Shown piece by piece: positions 1-11,400 of a stretch of DNA of 64,000 nt (positions are counted from its first letter, which is position 1; every line of letters starts with the position of its first letter). The notes under the pieces are model-generated. The model was not told the DNA's origin, ran no database searches, and was given only the letters and a program-made list of their open reading frames with translations. This DNA is from Caenorhabditis remanei (taxonomy: Eukaryota > Nematoda > Chromadorea > Rhabditida > Rhabditidae), in assembly GCF_010183535.1 (NCBI RefSeq), contig NC_071328.1, positions 16,120,001 through 16,184,000 of the forward strand, in the 5' to 3' direction. Made by a program: the position numbers and the translations under genes.

Positions 1-420
1 TGAAATGAATGAACTGATAACATTTCATACACCACAGACAAACTAGGTGACTGCACGTTCTGTTTGTTTTTAGTGGTATCACGAGGGAAGAATAAAAATT
101 GATTAGGGAAATATTGAAAGGAAAAGATGGATCAATCACTCCTGGGGACTATGATTCGAGATAAATTTTGTTGGTAGGAACTGAAAAGTTGATCCAAAAC
201 GTTATTTAGCAGGTTCAACAATTGCAGACATGAGAATTTCAGATTTCGAAGCCCAATTTATATCTAGGACAGTGTCTAGACCGAATGCTATTTTGGATAA
301 AACCTGCTTGTTGATCGATATACCATTAGGTTGTTAGTTAAACAAACAAAAGTGCATAATGTGACGGTTCCCTTTTCAAACAAAACTATATTTTAATATG
401 TAAAAATGTTATCCAATGTG

Positions 421-760
421 TAGACTTGCCTTCGTAACTCGCGCGCTCGATGCAAATGTGCTCTAGCGCACCGTATATTTTATCCCGCGCGTTCGTGGGA
501 GAGAATATCATCATTCTTGAGCTAGGGGTCACCTAGTTTCACCCGTTATCGTTTTCTGGGTGTTTTTTTTTCAGAACTTTTCATATTTTATTATCTTTTT
601 GCGCGGTGATTAGCTTAGGGTAGCCTTTGAGCTAGGGTTTTAGTTATCGATGGATAATTTATATATTTTTACTATAATTAATTACTAATTATCTAGAAAC
701 CCTTGTTTTATCGATTTTTCCGTGTTTCTGTATGCTTTTGTGTTCTGTAATCAGCCACAG
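421..760. repeat. dispersed repeat, copy 1 of 2
   Basis: The block starting TAGACTTGCCTTCGTAACTC matches a second block at about 36853-37330. Shared segments include the GCTCTAGCGCA word, the CATTCTTGAGCT..GGGGTCACCTA segment, the TTTCACCCGTT segment and an AT-rich tail ending TTGTTTTATCGATTT (TGTGTTTTATTGATTT in the other copy). Neither copy has a convincing reading frame. It lies where the last two exons of acyl-CoA oxidase gene III would be expected. Bases 1-420 and 760-792 show nothing I can assign. Confidence 0.6.
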
Positions 761-792
761 AGCCGAACCCTCAAAAAATGAGCCCAACTTAC

Positions 793-3433
793 CCTAGTCA
801 ACTCCACCGCACTGTTGTTCCATGCAATGTCCCTTGACTGTCCCGATTCCATCAACTGATGAAATTTGTCTGTGGCCTTCCATGCCTGACGTCTTGCCGC
901 ATGTTGGAACACCTTTACGTAGGCTTCTGGTCCGGAGGTCAAATCTATTTGGGTATCAGGCTCTGCTAGATAATTCATCATAGGTCCCAGCTCCTTCGAC
1001 TTCCCAGTTTTTACAAGTTCCACAGATTTCACTAGGTACCTGGCCAGCTGGAGGAGCATCACCATGTTCTCACCTTCATAGGTACAACCTCCGATTGCCA
1101 CACCGTAGATTTCCGAGATATAGCTGGCCTAGAAAACTCACATTGGAAAGTTAGGCCACCGCCTAACTTACCATCGAGTAACCATGGCCTCCACACGCCA
1201 TTCTCGCCTGCTCTATTCCTTCTCCTGTCTGATAAGTAACCACTGATTTGAGACCAGAAGTGAGGGCATGTAGATCACTCATACCAGACGTGTCTCCATT
1301 CTTCACATCAATCAATAATTGATCGTACAGTTGGATTGTTTCGAATCCACAGAATATGAAGGCGTAGGCACGGGCGATCGAGGGGAAGAGACGGTGTTGT
1401 TGGGTTTGGTAGTCGAGGACTTTCACTTCACGGGATCTGGAATAGGGTACTGTAGTCATATGCGCTAGGCATAGGAGCTTATCAGAGACGATACTTAGCG
1501 CCACAGGCACCGCTTCGATGGGGTGTCGTTGACGCGTTTCTGACACCTTCAAACTCACTTATCGTCCAGGAATCCCTGCCTCCTCACCGCCGAGTACCTC
1601 ACTGCTATCACCAAGGCGGAAACCATGAACAATCCCTGATCCATAGCCATCCTACTCCTAACCTTCACCATACTGGAGTACCCTATCTTGGCGTGTGGTG
1701 GTTTCGTATAGGTTCCATTTTCCTCTACTCTTGAATGCCTCATCAACATGTGATCTCTAGGAAGCTTATACTGATTGAACCCCAGAAATCCGTTATCCGC
1801 TCCGTTGAATGCCATTTTCGGGCCAATATCTCCTACAGTAATCCCTGGAAGTGGATTGTGAGTCTTCTCGTCTCTTAGTTGAACCATAAAAGGGTGAGCG
1901 CCATAGTGGGTGTCCCTGATGACTAGATCGGCCACCACAACTGCATAGTTTGAGCTTTTTCCGAGTGCTCCTGGCCACCATTTCAAGGCGGTTTCTGTGG
2001 GCGTATGGAGGATGAATTCCTGGGTGGAGGGATAGTAAGTGGCGGTGGTTTCAAGAGCGCGGAGGTTGGTGCCTGGAAAATATGAACTAGGGAAGAGCAA
2101 TTTTGCAAATAGTTAAAATGTAGAGTTTGAAATTCCCTACGTTTTGTTAATTGACAATTTTTTTCTAACTAGCAAGGTTAGCGAGATATATGGCTTCAAA
2201 GTCTAGAGAGAGCAGAGACAAAACTGCCAACATTCCTATACGCCCTCTCCCCTTTTCTCACAATGGAACAGCGTGGCCTACTGGCTAACGCTCTGCATTT
2301 TGGTTCTGAGGGTCTCTGGTTCGACTCCCACCATTTCCAAACTTTTTTTTGCTTTTATTTTCCTAGCTATTTTTACCATGACCCATCTCTGTCTGTGCAT
2401 AACATCCGATTATCTCTCTCCTCTTTGCTCTTCCCAACCATTTTTCCTGTTGCTCATCATTAGCCTGTGCTACCAATGATGGGATGAACATTGTCTCGTG
2501 AAGAGAAAACGCATGACCTTCCAGACCGAGAACTTCTCTGGAAATGTTGTTTTTAGTGTGGATTTACACCCTACAGTCAGTGTTACCTGTACAAATGAAG
2601 TGCCTCTTCCTCATTATTTGTATCGATTAGTTGATTCCAGTGTTCACTTAAAACTGATAATTTCCGACATGATTCCGAAATTTTCTCTTCTCTAGTCATG
2701 AATGAGAAGGGTTTCGAATCGGCGAGCTGAGGGATACGGGAGATGGATTCTGTGATTTCACGGCGACGAATGGCAAACTGAAAACAATAGGAGTATTCTA
2801 GAAATCGTAAAAAGAAGTTAATTAATTTGCTTTGCGGTCATTTTGCAAAAGGCGGAATGCAAAGCTTAATTCATCCTGGTTTTTCAATCGATAGACAAAT
2901 TTATGCTGCATATTTCCTCTATTGAACACTTTTTGATACCGAAAAGCTATTCCGAACATTTAAGGAATTTCTTACGTCAACTCTTCCGCTATTCCGAAAA
3001 CTGGTGTCAAACAACCGATTTCGTAAATGTCAAATTGGTTCTGACCAGTTTCGGTCTAGGCGTTTCTGATTCAGGGAGTACTTATTAGGGTAGCACCATA
3101 TACCCAATTTCCGATTGAAATCAATTTGTCTAGACCAGTTTTAAGGGGGGTCCGCAAGGAGAGGAAGGTGCTTCTATAAAAAGCGCTTGTATCTCCTTAG
3201 CTTCGCTAGCAACCCAAAACTTGTCAACTAACAAAATGTAGAGCATTTCAAGCTCTACATCTTACCAGTTAACACAATTTTTCTACCTCTCCTCCCAGGA
3301 AAGTTACACCCTGTTAACTCACCTTCTCACTTCCATAAATCACCGCCGCCATCTCATCCGTATCGAAAGTTCCCTTCATTCTCTCTTCCGTCAAATCCGG
3401 GTTATCACCGTCCATTATCGATTTGTTTAGCAT
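793..3433 (-). CDS. acyl-CoA oxidase, gene III (3' part missing from window)
   Basis: This is a peroxisomal acyl-CoA oxidase: FAD-dependent oxidation of acyl-CoA to trans-2-enoyl-CoA with H2O2 release. Six exons are visible on the minus strand: 3433-3323, 2777-2587, 2537-2377, 2072-1559, 1436-1172 and 1128-793. All have GT..AG borders and phases 0,2,1,2,0,0, giving 526 codons. The start is [10 protein letters not shown], matching gene II. The FAD-domain motif YAQTEMGHG ends exon 3, CGGHGYSM ends exon 5, and TYEGEN with the probable catalytic Glu is in exon 6. A good donor (GG|GTAAGT) follows exon 6. The expected exon 7 (ASRLHTR...) and exon 8 ([10 protein letters not shown]...) are not found in bases 1-792, so no PTS1 end is visible. 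The gene either continues left of the window past a repeat-filled intron or is 3' truncated. It lies 219 bp downstream of the gene II stop codon. Exon 5 is the most divergent of the three paralogues. Confidence 0.88.
2110..2335 (+). repeat. half-palindrome plus tRNA-like element, intron 3 of gene III
   Basis: Intron 3 holds TTGACAATTTTTTTCTAACTAG...GAGATATATGGCTTCAAAG, which is half of the CCGCCC-type palindrome family. A tRNA-like stretch at 2268-2335 follows. That stretch has an A-box-like TGGCCTACTGGC and a B-box-like GGTTCGACTCC about 45 bases apart. Acceptor and T-stem pairing are poor, so it is not a functional tRNA by inspection. The same composite sits at the same intron position in genes II and I, so it predates the tandem duplications. 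Confidence 0.6.
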
Positions 3434-3626
3434 TTTCAGACAGACAATAAGTACAATTTTATCAAAAAAGTGTCTAAGAGTGTAAAAACCGAATTTGCCC
3501 TCTCTTTTGTTTGTTAGGCGAAAAGAGGTCTTATCAGAGAAGAGAATGATGTCTGAAGACAACAAATGACAACATTTCATGCTCTTTGGTGCTCTTTTAA
3601 AGTTTGTCACGGGAAAAATGGAAAAG

Positions 3627-3632
3627 TTTATT
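3627..3632 (-). terminator. poly(A) signal AATAAA of gene II
   Basis: On the minus strand AATAAA lies about 21 bases past the TAA stop of gene II, a normal distance for a nematode 3' end. The gene III start codon follows about 195 bases further on. Confidence 0.65.
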
Positions 3633-3652
3633 GATTAGCAATTATAATTACA

Positions 3653-6600
3653 TTACAATTTAGCTTTGTCCATCATTGGTTTCAAATATTGATTGACTGA
3701 TGGAAGTACATGAGTCTTATTCAATGGGGATGCTTTCGCCCATTTGAAGAGATTCGGGTAGACATGACCATCACGACGACCGAGAACCTGAATAAGAGTG
3801 TCTGTCTGTGTGTCTGTGTGTCTAGTACTCACAGATCTCAATTGCATATCAGATATCTGGAATGAGTCGATTAGAGACACTGCATTGGGTCTCAGAGTGT
3901 CTAAACTCGAATATAATTGACTTCTGATTGAATCCAACTGAGTAGATGACACATGTTCCAATGCATATGTTCCGATATCCAGTACCTCGTAATTCACGTG
4001 GATATTCACTAAATCAATCAATACTTTTTGGATGGAAATGTCGGAAATTGACGAGACTCGACGGATGAATGTCTCCATTATGTAGAGACGGGTGTGGAGA
4101 CGGGAAGCCTGGAATTCAATCGATTGAGATAGATGGGGGTGTCTTGACTTACCCTAGTCAACTCCACTGCACAATTATTCCATGCAATGTCCCTTGACTG
4201 CCCTGATTTCATCAACTCATGAAATTTGTCAGTAGCCTTCCATGCCTGACGTCTTGCCGCATGTTGGAACACCTTGACATAAGCCTCTGGTCCGGTAGTT
4301 AAATCTACTTTGGTATCAGGTTCTGCTAGATAAGCTACCATTGGTCCAACTGATTTTCCGGATTGGACGAGTTCCACTGATTTGACAAGGTATCGTGCAA
4401 GTTGGAGGAGCATCACCATATTCTCACCTTCATAAGTGCACCCACCGATGGCAAGACCAAAGATTTCGGAGATGTAGCTGGCCTAGAAATATCGGTTTCT
4501 GGGAATCTAGGCCATATTCTCTTTCAGGTGAACTCACCATCGAGTAACCATGACCTCCACACGCCATCCTCGCCTGCTCTATTCCTTCTCCTGTCTGATG
4601 AGTAACCACTGACTTGAGACCAGAAGTTAGGGCATGTAGATCAGCCATCAATTCCACATTCCCTGATTTCATGCCGTTGAGCACTTGTTCATAAAGTTTC
4701 CATGTCTCTGCACCGGCAAATTGGAAGGCGTAGGCACGGGCGATTGAAGGGAAGAGACGGTGTTGTTGGGTTTGGTAGTCGAGCACTTTCACTTCGCGGG
4801 ATCTGGAAGAGGTGTCTGGTAGTCATAGACTCAGTGTTAGATAGCTGGAACTGACTGGGGGGTGCCATACTTAATAACATACTGTCAAAGCCGAGGAGCA
4901 CTATATCTAGATGGCTCCTGCACGAAATACCTGACAGGTTAAGACGTCCCAGACCGTGCTCAACCGTCTGGACTGTCTAAAACAGGCCTTCCGTCAGAAA
5001 CCGCATTCCACTCAATTCTGATCTAGAACGCGTTTCTAGCCTGCCAAATTGTCTATGCAGGTGACTTGGGGCTAGAAAACTAGTCATGATTAAAATACAG
5101 TGACCAAACTACAGTGACCAAGTTACTCCGCTCAATCCTGTTTGTTAGTGTAACTGTATTTTTGTCTCTGGATCACAATCATGACTACTTTTCCAGAATC
5201 GCCCTTTGCCGTTAATCAGCCTGTTCCTCATCCTCCTTCCTCTCGCATCTATATATTCGCAGGAGGCGCCCCAGAATGTTCTTTGCAAGCAATCTGGCGC
5301 CGCAGGCTCATGATATTTTTAAAATCTTGATTTGCGCCAAAGACGCGCCAGTAGTCACGAATTCGTTGACGGGCTCCTGGCAGCTTCTCAAACTCACTTA
5401 TCATCCAAGTATCCTTGCCTCCTCACCGCCGAGTATCTCACCGCAATCGTCAATGCGTGAGCCAAGAACAATCCTTGCTCCGTTGTCATATTACTTCTCA
5501 CTCGAACCATTCCGTGATAATTGATTTTAGCATGCATCGGTTTAATATATGTTCCATCCGGCTCTACTCTTGAGTATTTCATGAGAATATGGTCACGAGG
5601 TATACGGTAGTGACCGAAGCCGAGGAATCCGTTATCCGCTGCGTTGAATGCCATCTTCGGGCCGATGTCTCCTACAGTAATCCCTGTGAGTGGTTCGTGA
5701 GTCTTCTCATCCCGAATCTGTACCATAAACATATGTGCTCCATAATGGGTGTCCTTGATGACTAGATCAGCCACCACAACTGCCCAATTACTACTTTTTC
5801 CAAGATTTCCTGGCCACCATTTCAGAGCGGTTATAGTGGGGGTGTGGAGGATGAATTCCTGGGTGGAGATGTCATAAGTGGCGGTGGTTTCAAGGGCGCG
5901 GAGGTTGGATCCTGGAAAACTCGATGTAGCTCTAAATCTAGAAAACCTAAAGGAAAACTTATAACTAGTAAAATGATTTCCTGGAAATTCTCTACATTTT
6001 GTTTGTTGATAACTTTTTTCTAACTAGCAAGATTATCGAGATATATGGCTTTAAAGTCCGGGGAGAGCAGAGACGACATGATAGCTTCTCTGTGTCTCTT
6101 CTCATACTTCACAACCGCCGACATTCCTATACGCCCTCTTCTCTACCATTCAATGTGTTCACGTGGCCTACTGGCTAACGCATCCTGTTTTGCTTCTGAG
6201 GGTCTCTGGTTCGACTCCCCCTACCTCCTACCTTTTTTTCTTTCTTTTTCCCCAGCTATTCTTACCATGTCCCATTTCTGTCTGCGCATAACACCCGATA
6301 ATCTCTCTCCTCTTTGCTCTACCCAACCATTTTTCGTGTTGCTCATCGGTTCCCTGTGTTAGCAGAGGTGGGATGAATAGAGAGTCATGAAGAGCCAACG
6401 GGTGACCCTCGAAACCAAGCACTTCTCTAAATGGATTAAGTAAATTCGCTCCATTGCACTGGATTACTACTCACTGATGCAAGTGTAGACTCTCCGCTGC
6501 GTTATCCTTATCAATTATTGCCGGGAGATAGTGATTGAGTACTGAAATCTTGCGAGTCCCCTCCATCACTTTCTCATCTCTGGTTAAGAATGGATAAGGC

Positions 6601-8233
6601 TTGATATCAGCGAGTTGCGGGATACGGGAAACGCAGTCGGAGATTTCACGACGCCGGCGGGCGAACTGGAAATTGGAGGGATTAACGGAGAAGTGTGTAT
6701 TTCAAAAGCCAAGTGGGATAGCTAATAATTTTAAATTGTTAAAATGTAGAGTTTGAAATTTCCTACATTTTTTTAGTTGACAACTTTTTTCTAGCTAGAA
6801 TGCTTAGCGAGATATATGGCTTCAAAGTCCGGAGTGCAAAGCTGGCATGCTCCGTCTCTCAACTTCGAAACCACCCACATTCCTATACGCCCTCTTCTCA
6901 TTCCATTTAATGCGACCGCGTGGCGTACTGGCTAACGCTTCCCGTTTTGGTTCTGAGGGTCTCTGGTTCGACTCCCCTACTTCCAAAATTTTTGGCAAAT
7001 ACTCATTTACTACCTACTCATTTACTACCTACTCATTTACAACCAATTGCTCATTTACTACCTTACTCATTTACTACCATTACTCTTTTGCTACCATTTA
7101 CTCATTTACTACCGTTTGCTCATTTACTACTATTACTCATTTACTACTTTTTACTCATTTACTACTTTAGAGCGATATTCTGGGATTCACTTTTCACCAT
7201 TCTCTTAGGCTCAGGTTTCTTAGAAATTCGGAAAAAATTGACGAAAATGGTTATTAATCGTTTTGTCAATTGTTTTCCGAATTTCAAAGAAACCTAAGCC
7301 TAAGAGAATGGTGAACAGTGAAGTAGTAAATGAGCAGTACGGTAGTAAAAGAGTAAAAGTAGTAAATGAGCAAACGGTTGTAAATGAGTAAATGGTAGTA
7401 AATGAGTTGAAGTAGTAAATGAGTAAGGGAGTAAATGAGCAATTGGTAGTAAATGAGTAGGTAGTAAATGAGTATTTGCCAAAATTTTTTCGCTTTCTTT
7501 TTTCCGGCTATTCTTACCATGCACCATCTCTGTCTGTGCATAACAACCATTGGGACATTTTTTCATGTAAGACAACTTAGAATACCTGAGTTATCAATCA
7601 GCCGGACAAAATTTTTTTGTCGAAAAAAATTTAGCTGTGATGTGATTGGAATTTTGATCTACCACTAAAGTACATAGAACTTTTTTATACTAATTTTTGT
7701 TGTGTTTCTATTTTTCACATTTTCTAAACCAGTTTGATTGACGGTTTTGCAAGGTTTATTGTGTAGGTCAGTCACAAGAACTGTCAGCTATGATCTTCGT
7801 TCACCACGTTTCTCTCAACGATTAAAATAAAAACTTGTAAAAATTGTTTTATATAAATGTAGAGAATTTTCTGGGCTATATTATATTAGTTGACAATTTT
7901 CTGATAGCTAAACAGGGTTCAGAGTTAAAGGCAGTTAAAGGGGTCAAACAAACAAATTAGGGTATTTCTTTAAAATAAAACGCTTGTATCTCCCTATCCT
8001 TGCTAGCTGTCAAAAAATTGTCAACTAATAAATTATAGAGAATTTTGAGCTTTGCATCTTGCCAGTTAACATAATTTTATTACCTGTCCTCCCAGCAGAG
8101 TTACACCCCATTGACTAACCTTCTCACTTCCATAAATCAGTGCAGCCATCTTATCCGTATCGAAAGTTCCCTTCATTCTCTCTTCCGTCAAATCCGGGTT
8201 ATCACCGTCCATTATTGATTTATTTAGCATCAT
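3653..8233 (-). CDS. acyl-CoA oxidase, gene II (complete, 661 aa)
   Basis: This is a peroxisomal acyl-CoA oxidase with all eight exons: 8233-8120, 6665-6475, 6426-6266, 5911-5398, 4802-4538, 4482-4153, 4108-3833 and 3787-3653. The phases are consistent and every intron is GT..AG. Two adjacent ATGs (8233, 8230) open exon 1; I take the first. TEMGHG lies at about residues 151-156 (FAD/substrate domain), GGHGYS at about 409-414, and TYEGEN at about 431-436, where the first Glu is in the position of the family's catalytic base. The protein ends AKL, a PTS1-like peroxisomal signal, and its length is normal for the family. Exon 6 lacks about seven codons relative to gene I and resembles gene III. 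Exon 5 instead resembles gene I, suggesting a conversion mosaic. Intron 1 is unusually long (1.45 kb) and contains a duplicated piece of exon 3/intron 3 split by a foldback element. Its start is 176 bp downstream of the gene I stop. By analogy with ACOX-1 paralogues it may act in ascaroside side-chain shortening (inference). Confidence 0.93.
5097..5352. repeat. TACAGTGACCA repeats and GCGCC hairpin words in intron 4 of gene II
   Basis: Bases 5097-5130 carry two TACAGTGACCAA-type repeats, like the iterons near 58.3, 61.1 and 61.9 kb. Bases 5262-5352 carry three GGAGGCGCCCCAG/GGCGCCGCAGG-type words of the GCGCC family. This places both families inside a host intron. Confidence 0.55.
5965..6232 (+). 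repeat. half-palindrome plus tRNA-like element, intron 3 of gene II
   Basis: Same composite as in gene III. The half arm is GATAACTTTTTTCTAACTAG..GAGATATATGGCTTTAAAG, followed by a CTTCTCTGTGTCTC word and a tRNA-like stretch at 6161-6232. That stretch has A-box-like TGGCCTACTGGC and B-box-like GGTTCGACTCC. It directly follows the donor site of exon 3 on the minus strand. Confidence 0.6.
6725..6978 (+). repeat. extra copy of the half-palindrome plus tRNA-like composite
   Basis: A second copy of the intron-3 composite lies in intron 1 of gene II. The tRNA-like part is at 6911-6978 (TGGCGTACTGGC and GGTTCGACTCC). It adjoins an exon-3 fragment at about 7495-7560, so it looks like a partial internal duplication of intron 3/exon 3. 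The foldback element at 6987-7491 lies between the two parts. Confidence 0.6.
6987..7491. mobile_element. large foldback element with tandem-repeat arms
   Basis: The left arm begins AAAATTTTTGGCAAATACTC and continues as about ten variants of a TACTCATTTACTACC unit to about 7168. The right arm (about 7318-7491) is the reverse complement and ends GAGTATTTGCCAAAATTTT. Between them, 7195-7316 is itself a palindrome (CATTCTCTTAGGC...GCCTAAGAGAATG). It sits at the junction of the duplicated intron-3 copy and the exon-3 fragment. No transposase is encoded and no clear target duplication is seen. Confidence 0.75.
7495..7560 (-). pseudogene. fragment of acyl-CoA oxidase exon 3
   Basis: On the minus strand this encodes a stub of the exon-3 end (C-Y-A-Q-T-E-M-x-H-G, with V for the middle G) followed by a GTAAGAATAG-type donor region. 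The rest of exon 3 is absent. It is a dead duplicate lying in intron 1 of gene II. Confidence 0.65.
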
Positions 8234-8408
8234 GGCAGAGAGAAATAATGTTCAAGAATGACACCCTGCCTGACTCTCCCCTCTGCAAAAAGTGGGCGGA
8301 GCCTATCACTTATCAAAAGTTCAGCGGAAACCTGTACTATTTATTAGTGCATTGTCACATTTTCTATGCAAAAAAAATACAGTAATCATGAAATAAAATT
8401 AACAATAT

Positions 8409-11400
8409 TTATAATTTACTACTCTGCCTGGCCTTCTCCATCATTGGTTTCAAATATTGAGTGACTGATGGAAGTACATCAGTCTTATTTAATGGGGAGG
8501 ACTTTGCCCATTTGAAGAGATTCGGGTAGACATGACCATCACGACGACCGAGAACCTGGAAATGGAAATCGCGTTTTTAACGGATTGCAAAAAAGAAAAA
8601 CAGCATACTTGTCAAAAATCGGGCCGGGCCGAAGTTTCTCTCGGCCCGGCCCGGCCCGGTCGGCCCGGATTCAAAAATGGGTACCCATTTTTACCAATTT
8701 TTTTTTGAAATTTTTCGAAAAAAAACAGTAAAAATGCTTAAATTATCATTACATATTCACATTTTGATTCAATTTTAAATGCTTATTCGAAAACTATACT
8801 TTTTTCAAAAAATTTCCAAAAAAAATTCAAAAACTCAAAATGTTTTGAAAAAATGTTTCAAAACGGGCCGAGCGGGCCGGGCCGGGCCGGGCCGGGCCGG
8901 GCCGGGCCGGGCCGAGATTTTTCCTGATTTCGGCCCGGCCCGGCCCGTGACAAGTATGAAAAACAGAGAGGAAAAGTCGAACCAGCGTCGCCAGAGTGAC
9001 AGGCGGCGCCACAGACAACTCGGCCACGCGGGGCATCTCGTGGAACTGGTCTGCAGGGCGTATAGGTGCGCGGGGTTTTGAGAGAATGGGGTGATCTGTT
9101 CGTCCCGATGTCCACTTACCGATCTCAACTCGATATCACTGAACTCCCATGAATCCACCAACGAAACCGCATTAGGTCTCACTTTTCCCAAATAGAAATA
9201 GAGTTGTTCCCTGATATAATCCAACTGACTGGACGACAAGAATCCATCTTCCAGTGCATATTGAGCCATATCCAATAGTTCATAGTTGACGTGAAGATGA
9301 AGAAGATCTGTGAGCGCTTCTTTGATTCTGAAGTCGACGATCTCGTTGACACGACGAATGAAGGCTTCCACGATGAAGAGACGCGTGTGGAGACGGGACG
9401 CCTGGAAAAGAGAATGGTTGTGAGGGAGAGAACGCGTCAATGGTGCACCAGCGATTTTGTTTTTTTTTGGTTTGTAAAGGAGACTGTGATCTAGAATGCG
9501 TATTGTAAGTGCTGTTTAAAAAATCTGCTCAAGAAACGCGATTTAGATAGAAAAAATCGATTTCGAACTTTTTAGTATTTCAAATTTCAAAAAAAAGGAC
9601 CAAGTTTGAGAACCCGTCACAAAACTAGTGCTTACTCCTGTAAGTTGAAATATAGCTGGTTTTGTAGCTCACAAGTAGCGCTACATTTTTGTAGTTGATA
9701 ACTTTTCGATAGGTCCACCCACTTTTGAAATACACGTGTTCTTAGCAAGGTTACCCAAACTCGCGGTTCTCATCCCCCAAAACTCTTATCTTCAAACGCG
9801 CATATCTCAAAAGTGGGCGGAGCTATCAAAAAGTTGTCAACTACAATAATGTAGGTCTATTCTTGATCTACAAAATTAATTAACTTTTTACTTTTAAAAC
9901 TTGTATCCTGCTTAGTTATAGCCTTAGCTTTGACTATTGTTAGAACCAAGTACTCCAGAACTTTGATTCCGCTGATTTCTTGATAACACCCGGTGAGAAT
10001 TGGTCATGATCACAAAAGATTGTTGACAAACAAGAAAAGTACGTTTTTCTTGCAGAAGTGTTGCAAAAGAGAAGAAAAGTCATGCCATATCAATGTGTTT
10101 CTGTGTAGCCTTTAACAAAAAAGTACACAAACTGGAGGTGAACTTTTCGAAAATGATGACGAAATCAAGAATCGTGTAGATCATAAGAATCAGGGACTAA
10201 AAATATAGTGAAATCTGAAAAAAAAAAAACTTCCAGAAAATTCGCCTAACTGCACACTAAAGGAGCCTCAACTGGTCTCAATGTGGTCTGGCGCGCCTTT
10301 GGCGCGTCCTTATGATTTGATGGGGTCTGGAAGTTCCGACAACGTTTTGTGCTGAACGGACCAGAAATTCGCTGGAAAACACCAAAAAATAGGGAAAAAA
10401 CGGTCTAAGTCGCCTTAGTTAGCTTTAAACACCCCGTTGTCTGGCGTGCCTCCGGCGCGTTTATACATTTTTAAGCTTTAAAGAGTTCTCGGCGGTTTTT
10501 GTGGTATTCGATTCAAAAAACCTCAAAAATTCAAAAAGCGTGTTAAAAACGGACCAGGCAGCCCTAACTCCAATACTGAAAATAGTCTGGCGCACCTTCG
10601 GCGCTTTTTTGGAAATCGTATAGTAAAAGTTGAAGAAATTCGCAAAAACCCCGGAAAATGTGTGGTGGATAGTCCTATTCTAAGGGTAAACGCGGCTGGC
10701 GCGCCTTCGGCGCGTTCAGGACATAATTGTGGCAGTTAGTTAATAGTATAGCAAGAAGATTGAATCATTGAAGATTTGAAACATTTAGAAGCGTTTTATC
10801 TGGTGCGCCTACAACGCGTTCTCAATATTGAAGTTTGAAGCGCTTCTTTTCCACTTCTTCTCAAACTGGCGCGCCTTAGACGCTTCAAATTTTCCCAACT
10901 CACTCTAGTCAACTCGACGGACGATTTGTTCCAAGCGATCTCTCTTTTCTCTCCCTTTTCCATCAACCCAAAAAACATATCAGCAGCTTTCAGGGTCTGT
11001 CGTTTGGCAATATGTTGGAATATCTTCACGTACTCCACGAATCCACTATTCGGCACACGATCGATCAAGGATGTTGGCTCACTTTTGGCACCCAGGTAGG
11101 CTACGAGTGGTCCTAGCTTCGAGGTATTCCCTGATTTGACGGCGGCGGCGGATTTGATGAGATAGCGAGCGAGTTGGAGAAGCATTACCATATTCTCTCC
11201 TTCATATGTGCAACCACCGATAGCCACTCCGTAGATTTCCGAGATGTAGCTGGCCTAGAAATATCATTTTTGGAAAACCTAGGCCATCTCACTCACCATC
11301 GAGTAACCATGACCTCCACACGCCATCCTCGCCTGCTCTATTCCTTCTCCTGTTTGATGAGTAACCACAGATTTGAGACCAGAAGTTAGGGCATGTAGAT

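Noticed and set aside
2268..2335. Functional tRNA gene
   Set aside because: A-box and B-box-like words exist, but acceptor and T stems do not pair, and copies differ at stem positions without compensation.
8779..9115. Gly/Arg/Pro-rich frames ([18 protein letters not shown])
   Set aside because: They read through the GGGCC subterminal repeats of the hAT-like MITE and into exon 7 in wrong frames.
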